Positions 27,536 through 36,567 of a DNA stretch of 56,185 bases are shown here, one piece after another (position 1 is the stretch's first letter; each line of letters begins with the position of its first letter). A model generated the notes under the pieces. That model worked only from the letters and a program-made list of their open reading frames with translations. It did not search any database and had not been told where the DNA came from. The stretch spans positions 1 through 56,185 of the forward strand of contig NZ_JAGKWP010000003.1 of NCBI RefSeq assembly GCF_021151785.1. Direction: 5' to 3'. Position numbers and translations under genes: made by a program. Source of the DNA: Flavobacterium sp. GTDB taxonomy: Bacteria; Bacteroidota; Bacteroidia; Flavobacteriales; Flavobacteriaceae.

Positions 27536-28420
27536 TTACCTTATTTTATTCCATTTTGAACCATTAAGAGGTGAAATTGATTTCAAATTCTCTGTTAAAA
27601 CTGTTAAATCCACTACAGGTCCACCTGTAAAAATTGAAACAATTTCATCCGTTTTTGCATCAAAGAAAGTTCTTGCAAGCAATGAATTTGGTCTAACTTT
27701 ATGCACTTGATAGAGAATGTCAATAGATTGAATAATACCTTGTTTACCCTGTTTAACATCCAAAGCCATAACATCTAATCCTTTTATATGATAAAAATAC
27801 ATAGCTTCTCTATAAGCATCAAATGTATTTGACATTAAATCTGAAATTAAATTAAAACGATTTTGCTTTTTTCCTGTTTGAACCCACCCTGCATATCCAC
27901 TGGACTGAGCAACGTTTGCAATATTTAAAGCTTTTTGAAAGTAATCGGTTCCTCCTTTATTTGAAAAAGTATCCGCATCCGAACCAATAATTATATTTGC
28001 ATAAAAAGCACCTATTGACAACAAATTAGAGGTAAATGAGTTTTGATCAAAAACAAAATTTTCTGATTCTATGTATCTAAAAGATACTTCCTTATCATTC
28101 AAATTCAAAACAGGTGAGGTGTAATTAGAATTAAAAACAGGTCTTGATGAAGTAATTTGCATAGTTGCTTCAAATTCATTACTATTAAATGAATTTATAA
28201 ACAAGAAGAAGGAACAAGGAATTCTTTCATTCATTTTCGTTTCCTTTTCTGTAAATTTAGTATTATTTAAAAAATCAGAGAATTGCTTTTCTAAAGATTT
28301 AAATATTTGACTATTCACATTGGTTATTTTATCATAATTAACCACAACTGTAGCCTTTAGTTCTTGTGCTGTAACAATTACAGCAAAAAAAAGGGTAAAA
28401 AACAATAATTTAAGCTTCAT
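27536..28420 (-). CDS. porD: Type IX secretion-associated protein PorD (DUF4835)
   Basis: A 294-residue exported protein with a signal peptide (MKLKLLFFTLFFAVIVTAQ) followed by ELKATVVVNYDKI, the usual mature start of the DUF4835 family. The motifs YYFQKALNIA-like and RPNSLLARTFFDAKTDEIV fit the family along its length. DUF4835 proteins have been associated with the type IX secretion system as PorD; I rely on that naming from memory. The gene overlaps the end of coaBC by 11 bases and runs directly into recN. Two clear T9SS substrates lie 3-12 kb away in the same window. Confidence 0.85.
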   Translation of the reverse strand: MKLKLLFFTLFFAVIVTAQELKATVVVNYDKITNVNSQIFKSLEKQFSDFLNNTKFTEKETKMNERIPCSFFLFINSFNSNEFEATMQITSSRPVFNSNYTSPVLNLNDKEVSFRYIESENFVFDQNSFTSNLLSIGAFYANIIIGSDADTFSNKGGTDYFQKALNIANVAQSSGYAGWVQTGKKQNRFNLISDLMSNTFDAYREAMYFYHIKGLDVMALDVKQGKQGIIQSIDILYQVHKVRPNSLLARTFFDAKTDEIVSIFTGGPVVDLTVLTENLKSISPLNGSKWNKIR

Positions 28421-29636
28421 ATTTTTTTACAATTAGGTTAATAATATCATCAGCCACAAGTTCTTTAGCTTTCAATTCGTTCTCAAAAATAGTAAAATCT
28501 TTATCAATAAAGGTAACTTTATTAGTAGGTTTTCCAAATCCAGCACCTACATCATTTAAAGAATTCAAAACAATCAAATCTAAATTCTTCTTAATGATTT
28601 TAGCTTTTGCATTATTTATTTCATTATCAGTTTCTAAAGCAAAGCCAACCAAAAATTGGTTCTTTTTAATCTGCCCTAAAGAAAATAAGATATCTTTATT
28701 CTTCTCTAATTCAATTACAAACGTATCTTCTGCCTTTTTTATTTTTTGTTGAGCAACATTTTTCGGCTTGTAATCTGCAACAGCAGCTGCAGCAATAACT
28801 ACATCTACAGCGTCAAAATATTGGTGGCAGACCTCATACATTTCTTGAGCAGAGGTTATACGTATGATTTGTATAAGATGATTTTCTACATTCAAATGAG
28901 TAGGACCAGTCACTAATATAACTTCAGCACCTTTGTTTGCAGCAGATAAAGCTATATCAAAACCCATTTTTCCTGATGAATGATTTCCAATAAATCGAAC
29001 TGGATCAATAGCTTCATAAGTTGGTCCAGCTGTAACTAAAAATTTTTTTCCTCTTAAAGGCAATTTACTAGCCAAATCTGCTTCTAAAAAAGAAACTATA
29101 TTTTCAGGTTCAGCCAATCTTCCTTCACCACTCAATCCACTTGCTAATTCACCACTTTCAGCTGGAATCATCGTATTACCAAACTCTTGCAATTTTTTAA
29201 AATTTTCTAAAGTCGAAGGATGCTTATACATATCCAGATCCATCGCTGGTGCATAATATACTGGACATTTTGCTGATAAATAAGTGGCCATTAATAGATT
29301 ATCACAAGTACCACTTGCCATTTTAGACAAAGTATTGGCAGTTGCCGGAGCTATTAACATTAAATCTGCCCACAATGCTAACTCAACATGATTGTTCCAC
29401 ACGCCTTCTTTGGTGTTATTGTCTTCATCAAGTTCTTCGTAAAAAGTAGAGTAAACAGGATTTTTAGATAATGTAGCTAAAGTTAAGGGTGTAACAAAAT
29501 CTTTAGAAGCAGGTGTCATTACAACTTGTACCTGAGCACCTGCTTTTATGAAAAGTCTAACCAATGTCGCAGTTTTATAAGCGGCAATTCCACCAGAAAT
29601 ACCTAGCAAGATTTTTTTACCACTTAAAACAGACAT
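28410..29636 (-). CDS. coaBC: Bifunctional phosphopantothenoylcysteine synthetase/decarboxylase
   Basis: Two consecutive steps of coenzyme A synthesis in one 408-residue flavoprotein. The N-terminal CoaC half (about residues 1-185) opens KKILLGISGGIAAYKTATLV and has the histidine in NNHVELALWADLMLIAPATA and the substrate segment PAMDLDMYKHP. The C-terminal CoaB half (about 190-405) has TAGPTYEAIDPVRFIGNHSSG and AAAVADYKP. All are standard motifs. It lies 20 bases after the omega-like gene and overlaps porD by 11 bases, so translation is coupled. Confidence 0.96.
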   Translation of the reverse strand: MSVLSGKKILLGISGGIAAYKTATLVRLFIKAGAQVQVVMTPASKDFVTPLTLATLSKNPVYSTFYEELDEDNNTKEGVWNNHVELALWADLMLIAPATANTLSKMASGTCDNLLMATYLSAKCPVYYAPAMDLDMYKHPSTLENFKKLQEFGNTMIPAESGELASGLSGEGRLAEPENIVSFLEADLASKLPLRGKKFLVTAGPTYEAIDPVRFIGNHSSGKMGFDIALSAANKGAEVILVTGPTHLNVENHLIQIIRITSAQEMYEVCHQYFDAVDVVIAAAAVADYKPKNVAQQKIKKAEDTFVIELEKNKDILFSLGQIKKNQFLVGFALETDNEINNAKAKIIKKNLDLIVLNSLNDVGAGFGKPTNKVTFIDKDFTIFENELKAKELVADDIINLIVKKYEA

Positions 29637-29656
29637 GGGTAATTAATAATTTAAAA

Positions 29657-29971
29657 TTATTTAGAAGCTTTATAATAAATCTTACCTTCAAGCCATTCTT
29701 GTACAGCTAAAGCGTGAGGCTTAGGTAATTTTTCATAAAATTTAGACACTTCTATTTGTTCTTTGTTTTCAAAGATTTCTTCTAAACTATCATTATAAGT
29801 AGCAAACTCATCCAACTTATCAATCAACTCTTTTTTAATTTCAGAATTAATTTGATTGGCTCTTCTTGCCATGATAGTGATGGCCTCATACACATTTCCT
29901 GTTGGCTCTTCAATAAGAGATTTATTGTAGGTTACTGTGTTTACTGGAGCACTTGTTTTCTTTAAATCCAT
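29657..29971 (-). CDS. rpoZ: Omega-like subunit of RNA polymerase (Rpb6 family)
   Basis: A 104-residue protein matching the extended omega subunit of Bacteroidota, which helps assemble and stabilise RNA polymerase. The core GNVYEAITIMARRANQINSE (about residues 25-44) has the AR-RA helix typical of omega/Rpb6. The C-terminal half is longer than in E. coli omega and acidic. Its position between bamD and coaBC is conserved in Flavobacteriia, and in other phyla omega also lies near coaBC. Confidence 0.85.
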   Translation of the reverse strand: MDLKKTSAPVNTVTYNKSLIEEPTGNVYEAITIMARRANQINSEIKKELIDKLDEFATYNDSLEEIFENKEQIEVSKFYEKLPKPHALAVQEWLEGKIYYKASK

Positions 29972-29979
29972 GATAATGA

Positions 29980-30786
29980 TTAATTTGTATATTGTTTTAA
30001 CTCTCTATCTACTGTTTCTAACATTTTGTTCGCTTGATCTAAAAATTTAGTATCAGCTTTATATTTAATCAAATTGTTATATAAATTTTTAGCCTCATTT
30101 AGACGCTCCAACTTCTTAGCTGGTACTGACAAAACTGCCATTTGATAAGATGAACTAAATTTATAAAATAATGCATCCTCTTTAAATTTTGTTCCTGGAA
30201 AATCTAAAATAAAATTATCAAAAGATTTTATTGCTGTATTATAGTTGTGAAAATACTCACCAGTAGTATAATATTGTTTGGCTATTTCAAAAGCTTTCAA
30301 CTCTAATTTTTCATTAAGCTCTTTTACTATTGCATTAGCTTTTGGTAAAAATTCAGAGTTAGGATATTTATCTGCAAATGCTTGCAACTTATCCAATGCT
30401 TTATACGTATCAACTTGATCCAAACTGTAAATTGGGGATAATTTTGCATAGCATTCTGCTCCTAAAAAAGCCGCCTCAGCTGCATGTATACTTCTAGGAT
30501 AGTTTGCCGCAAAGCTCTCAAATTGATATCCCGCAGAATAAAATTGTTTTGTATTGTATAATGCTTTAGAATACATAAAAAAAACTTGTTCAGCATTAGG
30601 CTTTCCACGCATAGTTGTAGCATATTGTTCAAATAAACGAATAGCTTTAGCATATTTTCCCTTCTCATATAATTTAGTGAACACTTCATTCTTAAAATCA
30701 ACTTGATCTGATTTCAAGGCCTTTTGATATTGGCTACAAGAAGTTAGCACCAATAAACTAAAAAGAATGTAAATATATTTCGTCAT
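29980..30786 (-). CDS. bamD: Outer-membrane assembly lipoprotein BamD
   Basis: A lipoprotein of the BAM complex that inserts beta-barrel proteins into the outer membrane. The 268-residue form begins at ATG 30786; MTKYIYILFSLLVLTSC gives a lipobox with the lipidated C17. TPR-like helical pairs fill about residues 30-250, including FFMYSKALYNTKQFYSAGYQ and FAANYPRSIHAAEAAFLGAE. A longer frame in the same phase reaches back beyond the promoter and would hide the lipobox, so it is rejected. The gene has its own excellent promoter (30835-30864) and is followed within 10 bases by the omega-like gene. A full match to anti-Shine-Dalgarno sequence sits in its leader. Confidence 0.9.
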   Translation of the reverse strand: MTKYIYILFSLLVLTSCSQYQKALKSDQVDFKNEVFTKLYEKGKYAKAIRLFEQYATTMRGKPNAEQVFFMYSKALYNTKQFYSAGYQFESFAANYPRSIHAAEAAFLGAECYAKLSPIYSLDQVDTYKALDKLQAFADKYPNSEFLPKANAIVKELNEKLELKAFEIAKQYYTTGEYFHNYNTAIKSFDNFILDFPGTKFKEDALFYKFSSSYQMAVLSVPAKKLERLNEAKNLYNNLIKYKADTKFLDQANKMLETVDRELKQYTN

Positions 30787-30834
30787 ATTTTTAATAAGTA
30801 ATCCCTCCTTTGATTTTGACCAAAAAAGCAACGG

Positions 30835-30864
30835 CAAAGGTAGATATATTTTTAAGTATTGCAA
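30835..30864 (-). promoter_or_regulatory. bamD: Consensus Bacteroidetes promoter of bamD
   Basis: On the minus strand: TTG (30862-30864), a 19-base spacer, and TACCTTTG (30835-30842), a perfect TTG-N19-TAnnTTTG promoter. The message should start about 40 bases before ATG 30786. The -33 element lies just before the stop of dapA. Confidence 0.75.
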
Positions 30865-30873
30865 AAAGATTTT

Positions 30874-31752
30874 TTAGTTCAATTTTTTTATGAAATTTTG
30901 AATTCGTGATGACAAATTTTCATCTACATTAACTAAAGGTAAACGAACTGTATTTTCGGAAATCCCCAAATGCATAAACACTTCTTTTATTCCTGCTGGA
31001 TTTCCTTGCTCAAAAATCATGTCAATTGAATCTGCTAGTTTATAATGTAATTTATAAGCTTCATCTACTTTTCTATTTAAACCTAAGCGAACCATCTCAG
31101 AAAATTCTTTTGGAAAACCTTCCCCAATCACTGAAATTACTCCTGCTCCTCCTGCAAGTACCATTGGTAAGGTAATCATATCGTCACCTGAAATTACCAA
31201 AAATCCTTCTGGCTTATTTTTAATTAATTTCATAGCTTGAACAATATCACCAGCTGCTTCTTTTACTCCAATAATGTTTTTAAAGTCATTAGCTAGTCGA
31301 ATTACAGTACTTGGTAACATATTACTTGATGTTCTTCCAGGAACATTATAAACAATAATTGGTAACGGAGATACTTCTGCTATAGCTTTGAAATGTTGGT
31401 AAATTCCTTCTTGCGTAGGTTTATTATAATAAGGTGAAACAGAAAGAATAGCCGTAAAACCGGTAAAATCTCTTGTCTTCAATTCTTCCAAGACATGCTG
31501 TGTATTGTTACTCCCCACACCTAAAACTAGAGGAACACGCCCCTTATTAGCTTCTTTTACTGTTTCAATAACCATTTCTTTTTCAGCTGAAGACAATGTT
31601 GCCGTTTCTGCAGTAGTACCCAAAACGACTAAGTACTCTACCCCTCCTTCAATAACATAGTTAACTATTCTAGTTAAAGCTTCTGTGTCAACTGAAAAAT
31701 CTTTTTTAAAAGGTGTAACTAACGCAACACCTGTTCCCATTAATGATTGCAT
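30874..31752 (-). CDS. dapA: 4-hydroxy-tetrahydrodipicolinate synthase
   Basis: First committed step toward diaminopimelate and lysine: condensation of pyruvate with aspartate semialdehyde. The 292-residue TIM barrel has the N-terminal GTGVALVTPF, the tyrosine in IVYNVPGRTSSN (near residue 135) and the Schiff-base lysine in GVKEAAGD (near residue 164). The sequence LGTTAETATLSSAEK near residue 45 supplies the conserved threonine pair. A start four codons later (MGTGVALV) is possible. It follows the DUF6913 gene by two bases and precedes bamD, which has its own promoter. Confidence 0.96.
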   Translation of the reverse strand: MQSLMGTGVALVTPFKKDFSVDTEALTRIVNYVIEGGVEYLVVLGTTAETATLSSAEKEMVIETVKEANKGRVPLVLGVGSNNTQHVLEELKTRDFTGFTAILSVSPYYNKPTQEGIYQHFKAIAEVSPLPIIVYNVPGRTSSNMLPSTVIRLANDFKNIIGVKEAAGDIVQAMKLIKNKPEGFLVISGDDMITLPMVLAGGAGVISVIGEGFPKEFSEMVRLGLNRKVDEAYKLHYKLADSIDMIFEQGNPAGIKEVFMHLGISENTVRLPLVNVDENLSSRIQNFIKKLN

Positions 31753-31754
31753 GA

Positions 31755-32273
31755 TTATATTTTTTTTAGTATTTTTAAATATTTGTATAACTCTATAACA
31801 AAATCTTTGTATTGTTCCGCTGGCAAATTTACCATAAAATGGTGAACTCTTTTATCAATAGATTGAAAACCTACTTTAAAATTAGCTTTTGACTTTTTAG
31901 AAATCAATAAAAGAGCTGGCTTCTCAATATCGTAATAATTAATCAATAAATCAAAATTCTGATTAACAAATTGGATAACAGACTCACTTTTAATTATCCC
32001 TGACCAAGAAATGTCTTTATTAAAAATATATTGTTTATTAGATGCCAAATTCTTTTTCTTTTTATCAAGAAAATGAAGTACTTGAATTTTATCTTCTTTA
32101 AAACCAATTTTTACTAATTGATCAATCAACGCTGATGTTTCTTTAAAATATGTTTCATCAATTACTATTCCAATAGATTTAATTATATGCGAATGATGCT
32201 GGAGTTGATGTTTCTCTAACCTTTTATTAATCGTTCTTTTAAGAAAAAAGTTTTTAATTATTCTTGAAAACAT
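31755..32273 (-). CDS. DUF6913-family protein, function unknown
   Basis: A 172-residue, lysine-rich cytoplasmic protein (opening MFSRIIKNFFLKRTINKRLE). The middle, IKSIGIVIDETYFKETSALIDQLVKIG, looks like a Rossmann-type alpha/beta start, and LLINYYDIEKPALLLISKKSKANFKVGF follows near residue 110. This fits the family labelled DUF6913 in Flavobacteriia, often found just upstream of dapA as here (two bases from its start). No catalytic motif is seen. The role is unknown. Confidence 0.72.
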   Translation of the reverse strand: MFSRIIKNFFLKRTINKRLEKHQLQHHSHIIKSIGIVIDETYFKETSALIDQLVKIGFKEDKIQVLHFLDKKKKNLASNKQYIFNKDISWSGIIKSESVIQFVNQNFDLLINYYDIEKPALLLISKKSKANFKVGFQSIDKRVHHFMVNLPAEQYKDFVIELYKYLKILKKI

Positions 32274-32319
32274 TGTATTTTTACTTCCTGCACAAAATTA
32301 ACGTAATCTAACGGAAAAT

Positions 32320-33105
32320 ATGATATTCAAAAGTAAAAATAGTATTCCACTTCACCTATTTTTTGTTACAATTTTAACATTAAACCTTTTTATTTCTTGC
32401 AAATCCAGTCATTTAACCAATTATAAGATTGATGGAAAACAAATTCCAATAACTGATACTTATAACTCGGATAAGTCTATTGATTCTTTTGTTTCACCAT
32501 ACAGAAATCACATTAATAAAGATTTAGACATTGTACTGTCTTATTGTCCAGAAACGTTAGATAAAAGCAAAGGTGAATTTCAAACCAATATTGGTAATTT
32601 AATTGCAGATGCTTGTGTAACAATAGCAAATCCGTTATTTATTAAAAAAGAAAAAAAAACGATTGACGGAGCAATATTTAATCATGGAGGCATTCGTTCA
32701 ATCATTCCAAAAGGCAATATCACTAAACGAACAGCTTTTGAAGTAATGCCCTTTGAAAACAGCTTAATTGTTGTAGCTTTAAAAGGTGATCAAATTTATG
32801 AACTAGCTAATTATTTTGTAAAAGAAAGGAAACCTCATCCATTAAATGGAATTCACATTACTATTGACAAAAACAATTTGGTTAACCAAGTACTTATTCA
32901 TAACGAGCCTGTAGACCGAAAAAAAACCTATTTCATTTTGACTTCAGATTATTTAGCTAATGGCGGAGATAACATGTCTTTTTTTCTTAAAAATGAAGAA
33001 AAGTTTGACTTAGAATATAAAATGAGAAATGTTCTGATTGATTATTTTGCCTCACACAAAACAATTGAAGCCGATCATTCAGAACGAGTAATTAAATTAC
33101 AATAA
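32320..33105 (+). CDS. 5'-nucleotidase C-terminal-domain lipoprotein
   Basis: A 261-residue lipoprotein (lipobox LNLFISC, lipidated near C27) containing only the C-terminal, substrate-binding domain of UshA-type 5'-nucleotidases. Family motifs are QTNIGNLIADA (about residue 90), FNHGGIRSIIPKGNIT (about 124), FEVMPFENSLIVVALKG (about 146) and ILTSDYLANGGDNMSFF (about 206). The metal-binding phosphatase half is absent here and is encoded by the next gene, nine bases downstream. The two products probably act together outside the inner membrane on nucleotides or related phosphoesters. The lipid anchor would hold this half at a membrane, while the partner carries a twin-arginine-like signal. Confidence 0.88.
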   Translation: MIFKSKNSIPLHLFFVTILTLNLFISCKSSHLTNYKIDGKQIPITDTYNSDKSIDSFVSPYRNHINKDLDIVLSYCPETLDKSKGEFQTNIGNLIADACVTIANPLFIKKEKKTIDGAIFNHGGIRSIIPKGNITKRTAFEVMPFENSLIVVALKGDQIYELANYFVKERKPHPLNGIHITIDKNNLVNQVLIHNEPVDRKKTYFILTSDYLANGGDNMSFFLKNEEKFDLEYKMRNVLIDYFASHKTIEADHSERVIKLQ

Positions 33106-33114
33106 ACCAAAATC

Positions 33115-34032
33115 ATGCAAAGAAGATCATTTATAAAGAATACAGTAGCAAGTTCAGCATTAATTGGATTAGCAGGTACCTCACTAAGTAGTTTTTCAAC
33201 TTTATCAGAAAAAAAAATAACTATTTTACACACCAACGACGTACATAGTCACATTGATCCTTTTCCAGCTGATCATCCTAAAAATCCAAATATGGGTGGC
33301 GCTGCCAGGAGAGCTTCTGTAATTGAACAAATAAGAAAAGAAGAAAAAAATGTTTTACTTCTAGATGCTGGTGATATTTTTCAGGGCACTCCTTATTTTA
33401 ATTATTATGGCGGTGAACTAGAGTTTAAAATCATGAGCATGATGCAATATGATGTTGCAACAATGGGAAATCATGATTTTGATAATGGCATTGATGGTTT
33501 TTATGCACAACTACCACATGCAAAATTTGATTTTGTTTCTGCTAATTACGACTTTAGAAATACAGTTTTGAACGGAATAGTAAAGCCTTATAAAATCATT
33601 AAAAAAGACGGTTTAAAAATCGGAATATTTGGTTTAGGCGTAGAATTAGAAGGTTTAGTTGACAAAAAATGCTACAAAGAAACCAAATACAACAACCCAA
33701 TTGAAATAGCAACTGACATCAGTAAAAAATTAAAAGAAGAGGAAAAATGTGATTTAATTATTTGTTTATCGCATTTGGGATACCAATATAAAAATGAACC
33801 CGAGAAACCAAGTGATGTAAAATTAGCCCAATCTACTAAAAACATCGATTTAATTATTGGAGGTCATACCCATACTTTTTTAGACAAACCTATGCTATTT
33901 AAAAATGTAGAAAACAAAAATGTAGTTGTAAATCAAGTTGGAGCTTATGGTATTAATCTAGGTAGAATAGACTTTTATTTAAGTGATGATCAAAAATACA
34001 TTGGACAAGAAAAGAACATTACACTTTACTAA
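33115..34032 (+). CDS. 5'-nucleotidase metallophosphatase half with twin-arginine-like signal
   Basis: A 305-residue calcineurin-like metallophosphatase. The N-terminus MQRRSFIKNTVASSALIGLAG looks like a twin-arginine signal. The metal-binding motifs are all present: LHTNDVHSHIDPF (about residue 38), LDAGDIFQGTP (about 83), TMGNHDFDNG (about 118), LSHLGYQ (about 222) and GGHTHTF (about 250). The family hydrolyses nucleotides or other phosphoesters in the periplasm. The substrate-binding C-terminal domain usually fused downstream is instead encoded by the gene directly upstream, so the domain order in the operon is reversed. A terminator overlaps the end of this gene. Confidence 0.9.
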   Translation: MQRRSFIKNTVASSALIGLAGTSLSSFSTLSEKKITILHTNDVHSHIDPFPADHPKNPNMGGAARRASVIEQIRKEEKNVLLLDAGDIFQGTPYFNYYGGELEFKIMSMMQYDVATMGNHDFDNGIDGFYAQLPHAKFDFVSANYDFRNTVLNGIVKPYKIIKKDGLKIGIFGLGVELEGLVDKKCYKETKYNNPIEIATDISKKLKEEEKCDLIICLSHLGYQYKNEPEKPSDVKLAQSTKNIDLIIGGHTHTFLDKPMLFKNVENKNVVVNQVGAYGINLGRIDFYLSDDQKYIGQEKNITLY

Positions 34033-34041
34033 TGTTCTTTT
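34010..34041 (+). terminator. Intrinsic terminator overlapping the end of the metallophosphatase gene
   Basis: Arms AAAAGAACATT (34010-34020) and AATGTTCTTTT (34031-34041) form an 11-base stem whose left arm is coding sequence. The stop codon lies at the base of the loop. Confidence 0.7.
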
Positions 34042-34066
34042 CTTTCAAAATTTAAAGATTTAACAA

Positions 34067-36058
34067 CTATGCATTTATCATTTTTTTGAATTCAAATTCT
34101 GTAATGATAGGAATATTTAATTGATTGGCCTTTTCTAATTTAGCAGGTCCCATATTTTCTCCAGCAATTACAAAATCTGTTTTTGAAGAGATTGAGCTAC
34201 CTACTTTGCCTCCATAATCCTCAATTAACTTTTTTAATTCATCTCTTGAAAACAATTGAAAAACACCTGAAACAACAAAAGTTTTTCCTTCTAAAATTGA
34301 AGAAACCTTAGAAAAATCTTCTTTCATTTCAAATTGAATTCCGAAACTTTTTAAACGAGAAATAGTCCTTTTATTTTCTTGATTTTGGAAAAAATCCATC
34401 ACACTTTGCGCAATGCGTTCTCCTATTTCATCTACAGTAACTAAATCAAGTAAGTCTGCTTGTATTAAAGCGTCGATAGTTCGATAATGTTTAGCCAATT
34501 TTTTCGCAACTGTTTCCCCAACATATCGAATACCTAATGCATACAATACCCGTTCAAAAGGAACTGTTTTAGATTTTTCTATCCCATTAATTAAATTATC
34601 GGCAGACTTTTCTGCCATTCGATCCAAAACAACAATATCTGCTTTCTTTAATTCATATAAATCCGCATAATTTTTAACCAAATCGGCTTTATACAACAAA
34701 GCCACCGTTTCCCCTCCCAATCCTTCAATATCCATCGCTTTGCGAGTAATAAAATGTTGAATTCTTCCTATAATTTGTGGCGGACAACCATAAAAATTAG
34801 GGCAGTAATGTTGTGCTTCTCCAGGAGTCCGAACTAATTGAGTATTACATTCAGGACAATGTGTAATGTATTGAGTAGACTCTACTTGATTTCCTCTCTT
34901 GGCTACACCAATAATTTTCGGAATGATTTCGCCTCCCTTTTCAACAAAAACTTCATCTCCAATACGAATATCTAATTTTTCAATTTGGTCCGCATTATGC
35001 AAAGAAGCTCTTTTAACAATGGTACCGGCTAATTGAACAGGTTCTAAATTAGCTACAGGTGTAATAGCTCCTGTTCTTCCTACTTGATAGGAAATTGAGT
35101 TCAAAATTGTACTAACTTGTTCAGCCTTAAATTTATAAGCTATGGCCCATCTTGGTGATTTTGCCGTATAACCTAATTCATCTTGAAGATGTAAATCATT
35201 TATTTTAACAACTACTCCATCCGTTTCATAAGGCAAATCATGTCTATGAACATCCCAATAATCAATAAAATCAAAAACTTCTTCCAATGAATGTACAAGT
35301 TTACTTTGTTTTGGCACTTTAAAACCCCATTCTGCGGCTTTTATTAAACTTTCATATTGAGAATTTAAATTCAAATTTGAGCCAACTAAACCATATAACA
35401 AACAATCTAGCGGTCGTTTTGCTACTTCTGCACTATCTTGTAATTTTAAACTTCCTGATGCTGTATTTCTTGGATTAGAATAAGGCATTTCGCCAATTTC
35501 AATTAACTCCTGATTCATTTTCTCAAAACCTTCCAAGGGTAAGATAATTTCACCTCTAATTTCAAATTTATCAGGGAAAATTCCTTTTAGTTTTAAGGGT
35601 ACAGATTTTATAGTCTTAATATTATTAGTTACATCATCGCCTTGAAAACCATCGCCACGAGTTAATGCTCTCTTTAATTTACCCTTTTCATAGGTAATAC
35701 TTATGGAAGCACCATCATATTTTAATTCACACGTAAATTGCAAAGGTACATTACCTAATATCTTTTGACATCGATTGACCCAATCTTCTAAATCTTCGCG
35801 AGAATAAGAATTGTCTAAAGAATACATTCGAAACTCATGAGGAATGGTTTCAAAATTCTTTGTTATTGCCCCACCTACTCTTTGTGTTGGAGAAAATTCA
35901 TCAAAATATTCAGGATGTTGATTTTCTAGTTCTTGTAATTGTTTTAGTTTTAAATCAAATTCATAATCCGTTATAGTAGGATTATCCAATACATAATAGT
36001 TATAATTATGCTGATTCAATTCCTCTCGTAATGCTTTGATAGTTTCTAAAACATTCAT
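34067..36058 (-). CDS. ligA: NAD-dependent DNA ligase
   Basis: Seals nicks in replication and repair using NAD+. The 663-residue protein has the full layout: domain Ia with DYEFDLKLKQLQELE, an adenylation domain with the catalytic lysine in CELKYDGASIS (near residue 115), and an OB fold with SYQVGRTGAITPVANLEP. Next come a four-cysteine zinc site CPECNTQLV..CPNFYGC (about residues 402-425), helix-hairpin-helix repeats to about 580, and a BRCT domain from about 585. It begins three bases after the stop of the DUF6495 gene, so the two are probably transcribed together. Confidence 0.97.
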   Translation of the reverse strand: MNVLETIKALREELNQHNYNYYVLDNPTITDYEFDLKLKQLQELENQHPEYFDEFSPTQRVGGAITKNFETIPHEFRMYSLDNSYSREDLEDWVNRCQKILGNVPLQFTCELKYDGASISITYEKGKLKRALTRGDGFQGDDVTNNIKTIKSVPLKLKGIFPDKFEIRGEIILPLEGFEKMNQELIEIGEMPYSNPRNTASGSLKLQDSAEVAKRPLDCLLYGLVGSNLNLNSQYESLIKAAEWGFKVPKQSKLVHSLEEVFDFIDYWDVHRHDLPYETDGVVVKINDLHLQDELGYTAKSPRWAIAYKFKAEQVSTILNSISYQVGRTGAITPVANLEPVQLAGTIVKRASLHNADQIEKLDIRIGDEVFVEKGGEIIPKIIGVAKRGNQVESTQYITHCPECNTQLVRTPGEAQHYCPNFYGCPPQIIGRIQHFITRKAMDIEGLGGETVALLYKADLVKNYADLYELKKADIVVLDRMAEKSADNLINGIEKSKTVPFERVLYALGIRYVGETVAKKLAKHYRTIDALIQADLLDLVTVDEIGERIAQSVMDFFQNQENKRTISRLKSFGIQFEMKEDFSKVSSILEGKTFVVSGVFQLFSRDELKKLIEDYGGKVGSSISSKTDFVIAGENMGPAKLEKANQLNIPIITEFEFKKMINA

Positions 36059-36061
36059 GGT

Positions 36062-36538
36062 TTATGCAATATTAATTAAGGCAATTAATTTGGAATACAA
36101 CTCTCCTTTACTAATGATTCCTCCATTTTCAATAATTTTGAAAATTTCTTCGTTACGATTATTACTAACCTTTTTTTTCCCCGACTGAATAGTAACCTCA
36201 TTAGAAAATAAATTCTCACTTAACCATTGAATACCTTCAGCGGTAAAAAAATCAACTTCATCTTTTGTAGTATTGACAATTATTGATTCTAAATATTCTG
36301 AATGGCATTTAAAAAGGAAGATATAATTTTTAGAAAAATGGTCTATAAATTTGACATTTGTCAAGGCTTTATCCCAAATTAAATCAGAAAAAACATCAAC
36401 CTCTTGCATAGCTACTTCTGGTTTATTTGCTTTAATTTCGTCCCATTCCTTTTTATCGATAGATTGAGTAGCAAGAAACGTAATAAATTCTGGATGTAAT
36501 TCTTCTAATTGTTCTTTAGTAAGACGCGTATATTTCAT
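36062..36538 (-). CDS. DUF6495-family protein
   Basis: A 158-residue cytoplasmic protein opening MKYTRLTKEQLEELHPEFIT, which is the standard start of DUF6495. The middle carries WDKALTNVKFIDHFSKNYIFLFKC, a beta-alpha rich core. The C-terminus ends in a helix following IENGGIISKGELYSKLIALI. Family members sit next to ligA in many Flavobacteriia, as here with a three-base gap. No activity can be deduced. The gene lies downstream of the ribosomal protein operon but is separated from it by a terminator. Confidence 0.8.
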   Translation of the reverse strand: MKYTRLTKEQLEELHPEFITFLATQSIDKKEWDEIKANKPEVAMQEVDVFSDLIWDKALTNVKFIDHFSKNYIFLFKCHSEYLESIIVNTTKDEVDFFTAEGIQWLSENLFSNEVTIQSGKKKVSNNRNEEIFKIIENGGIISKGELYSKLIALINIA

Positions 36539-36567
36539 AATTGCTAGTTAGTAGGGTAAAAATAAAA

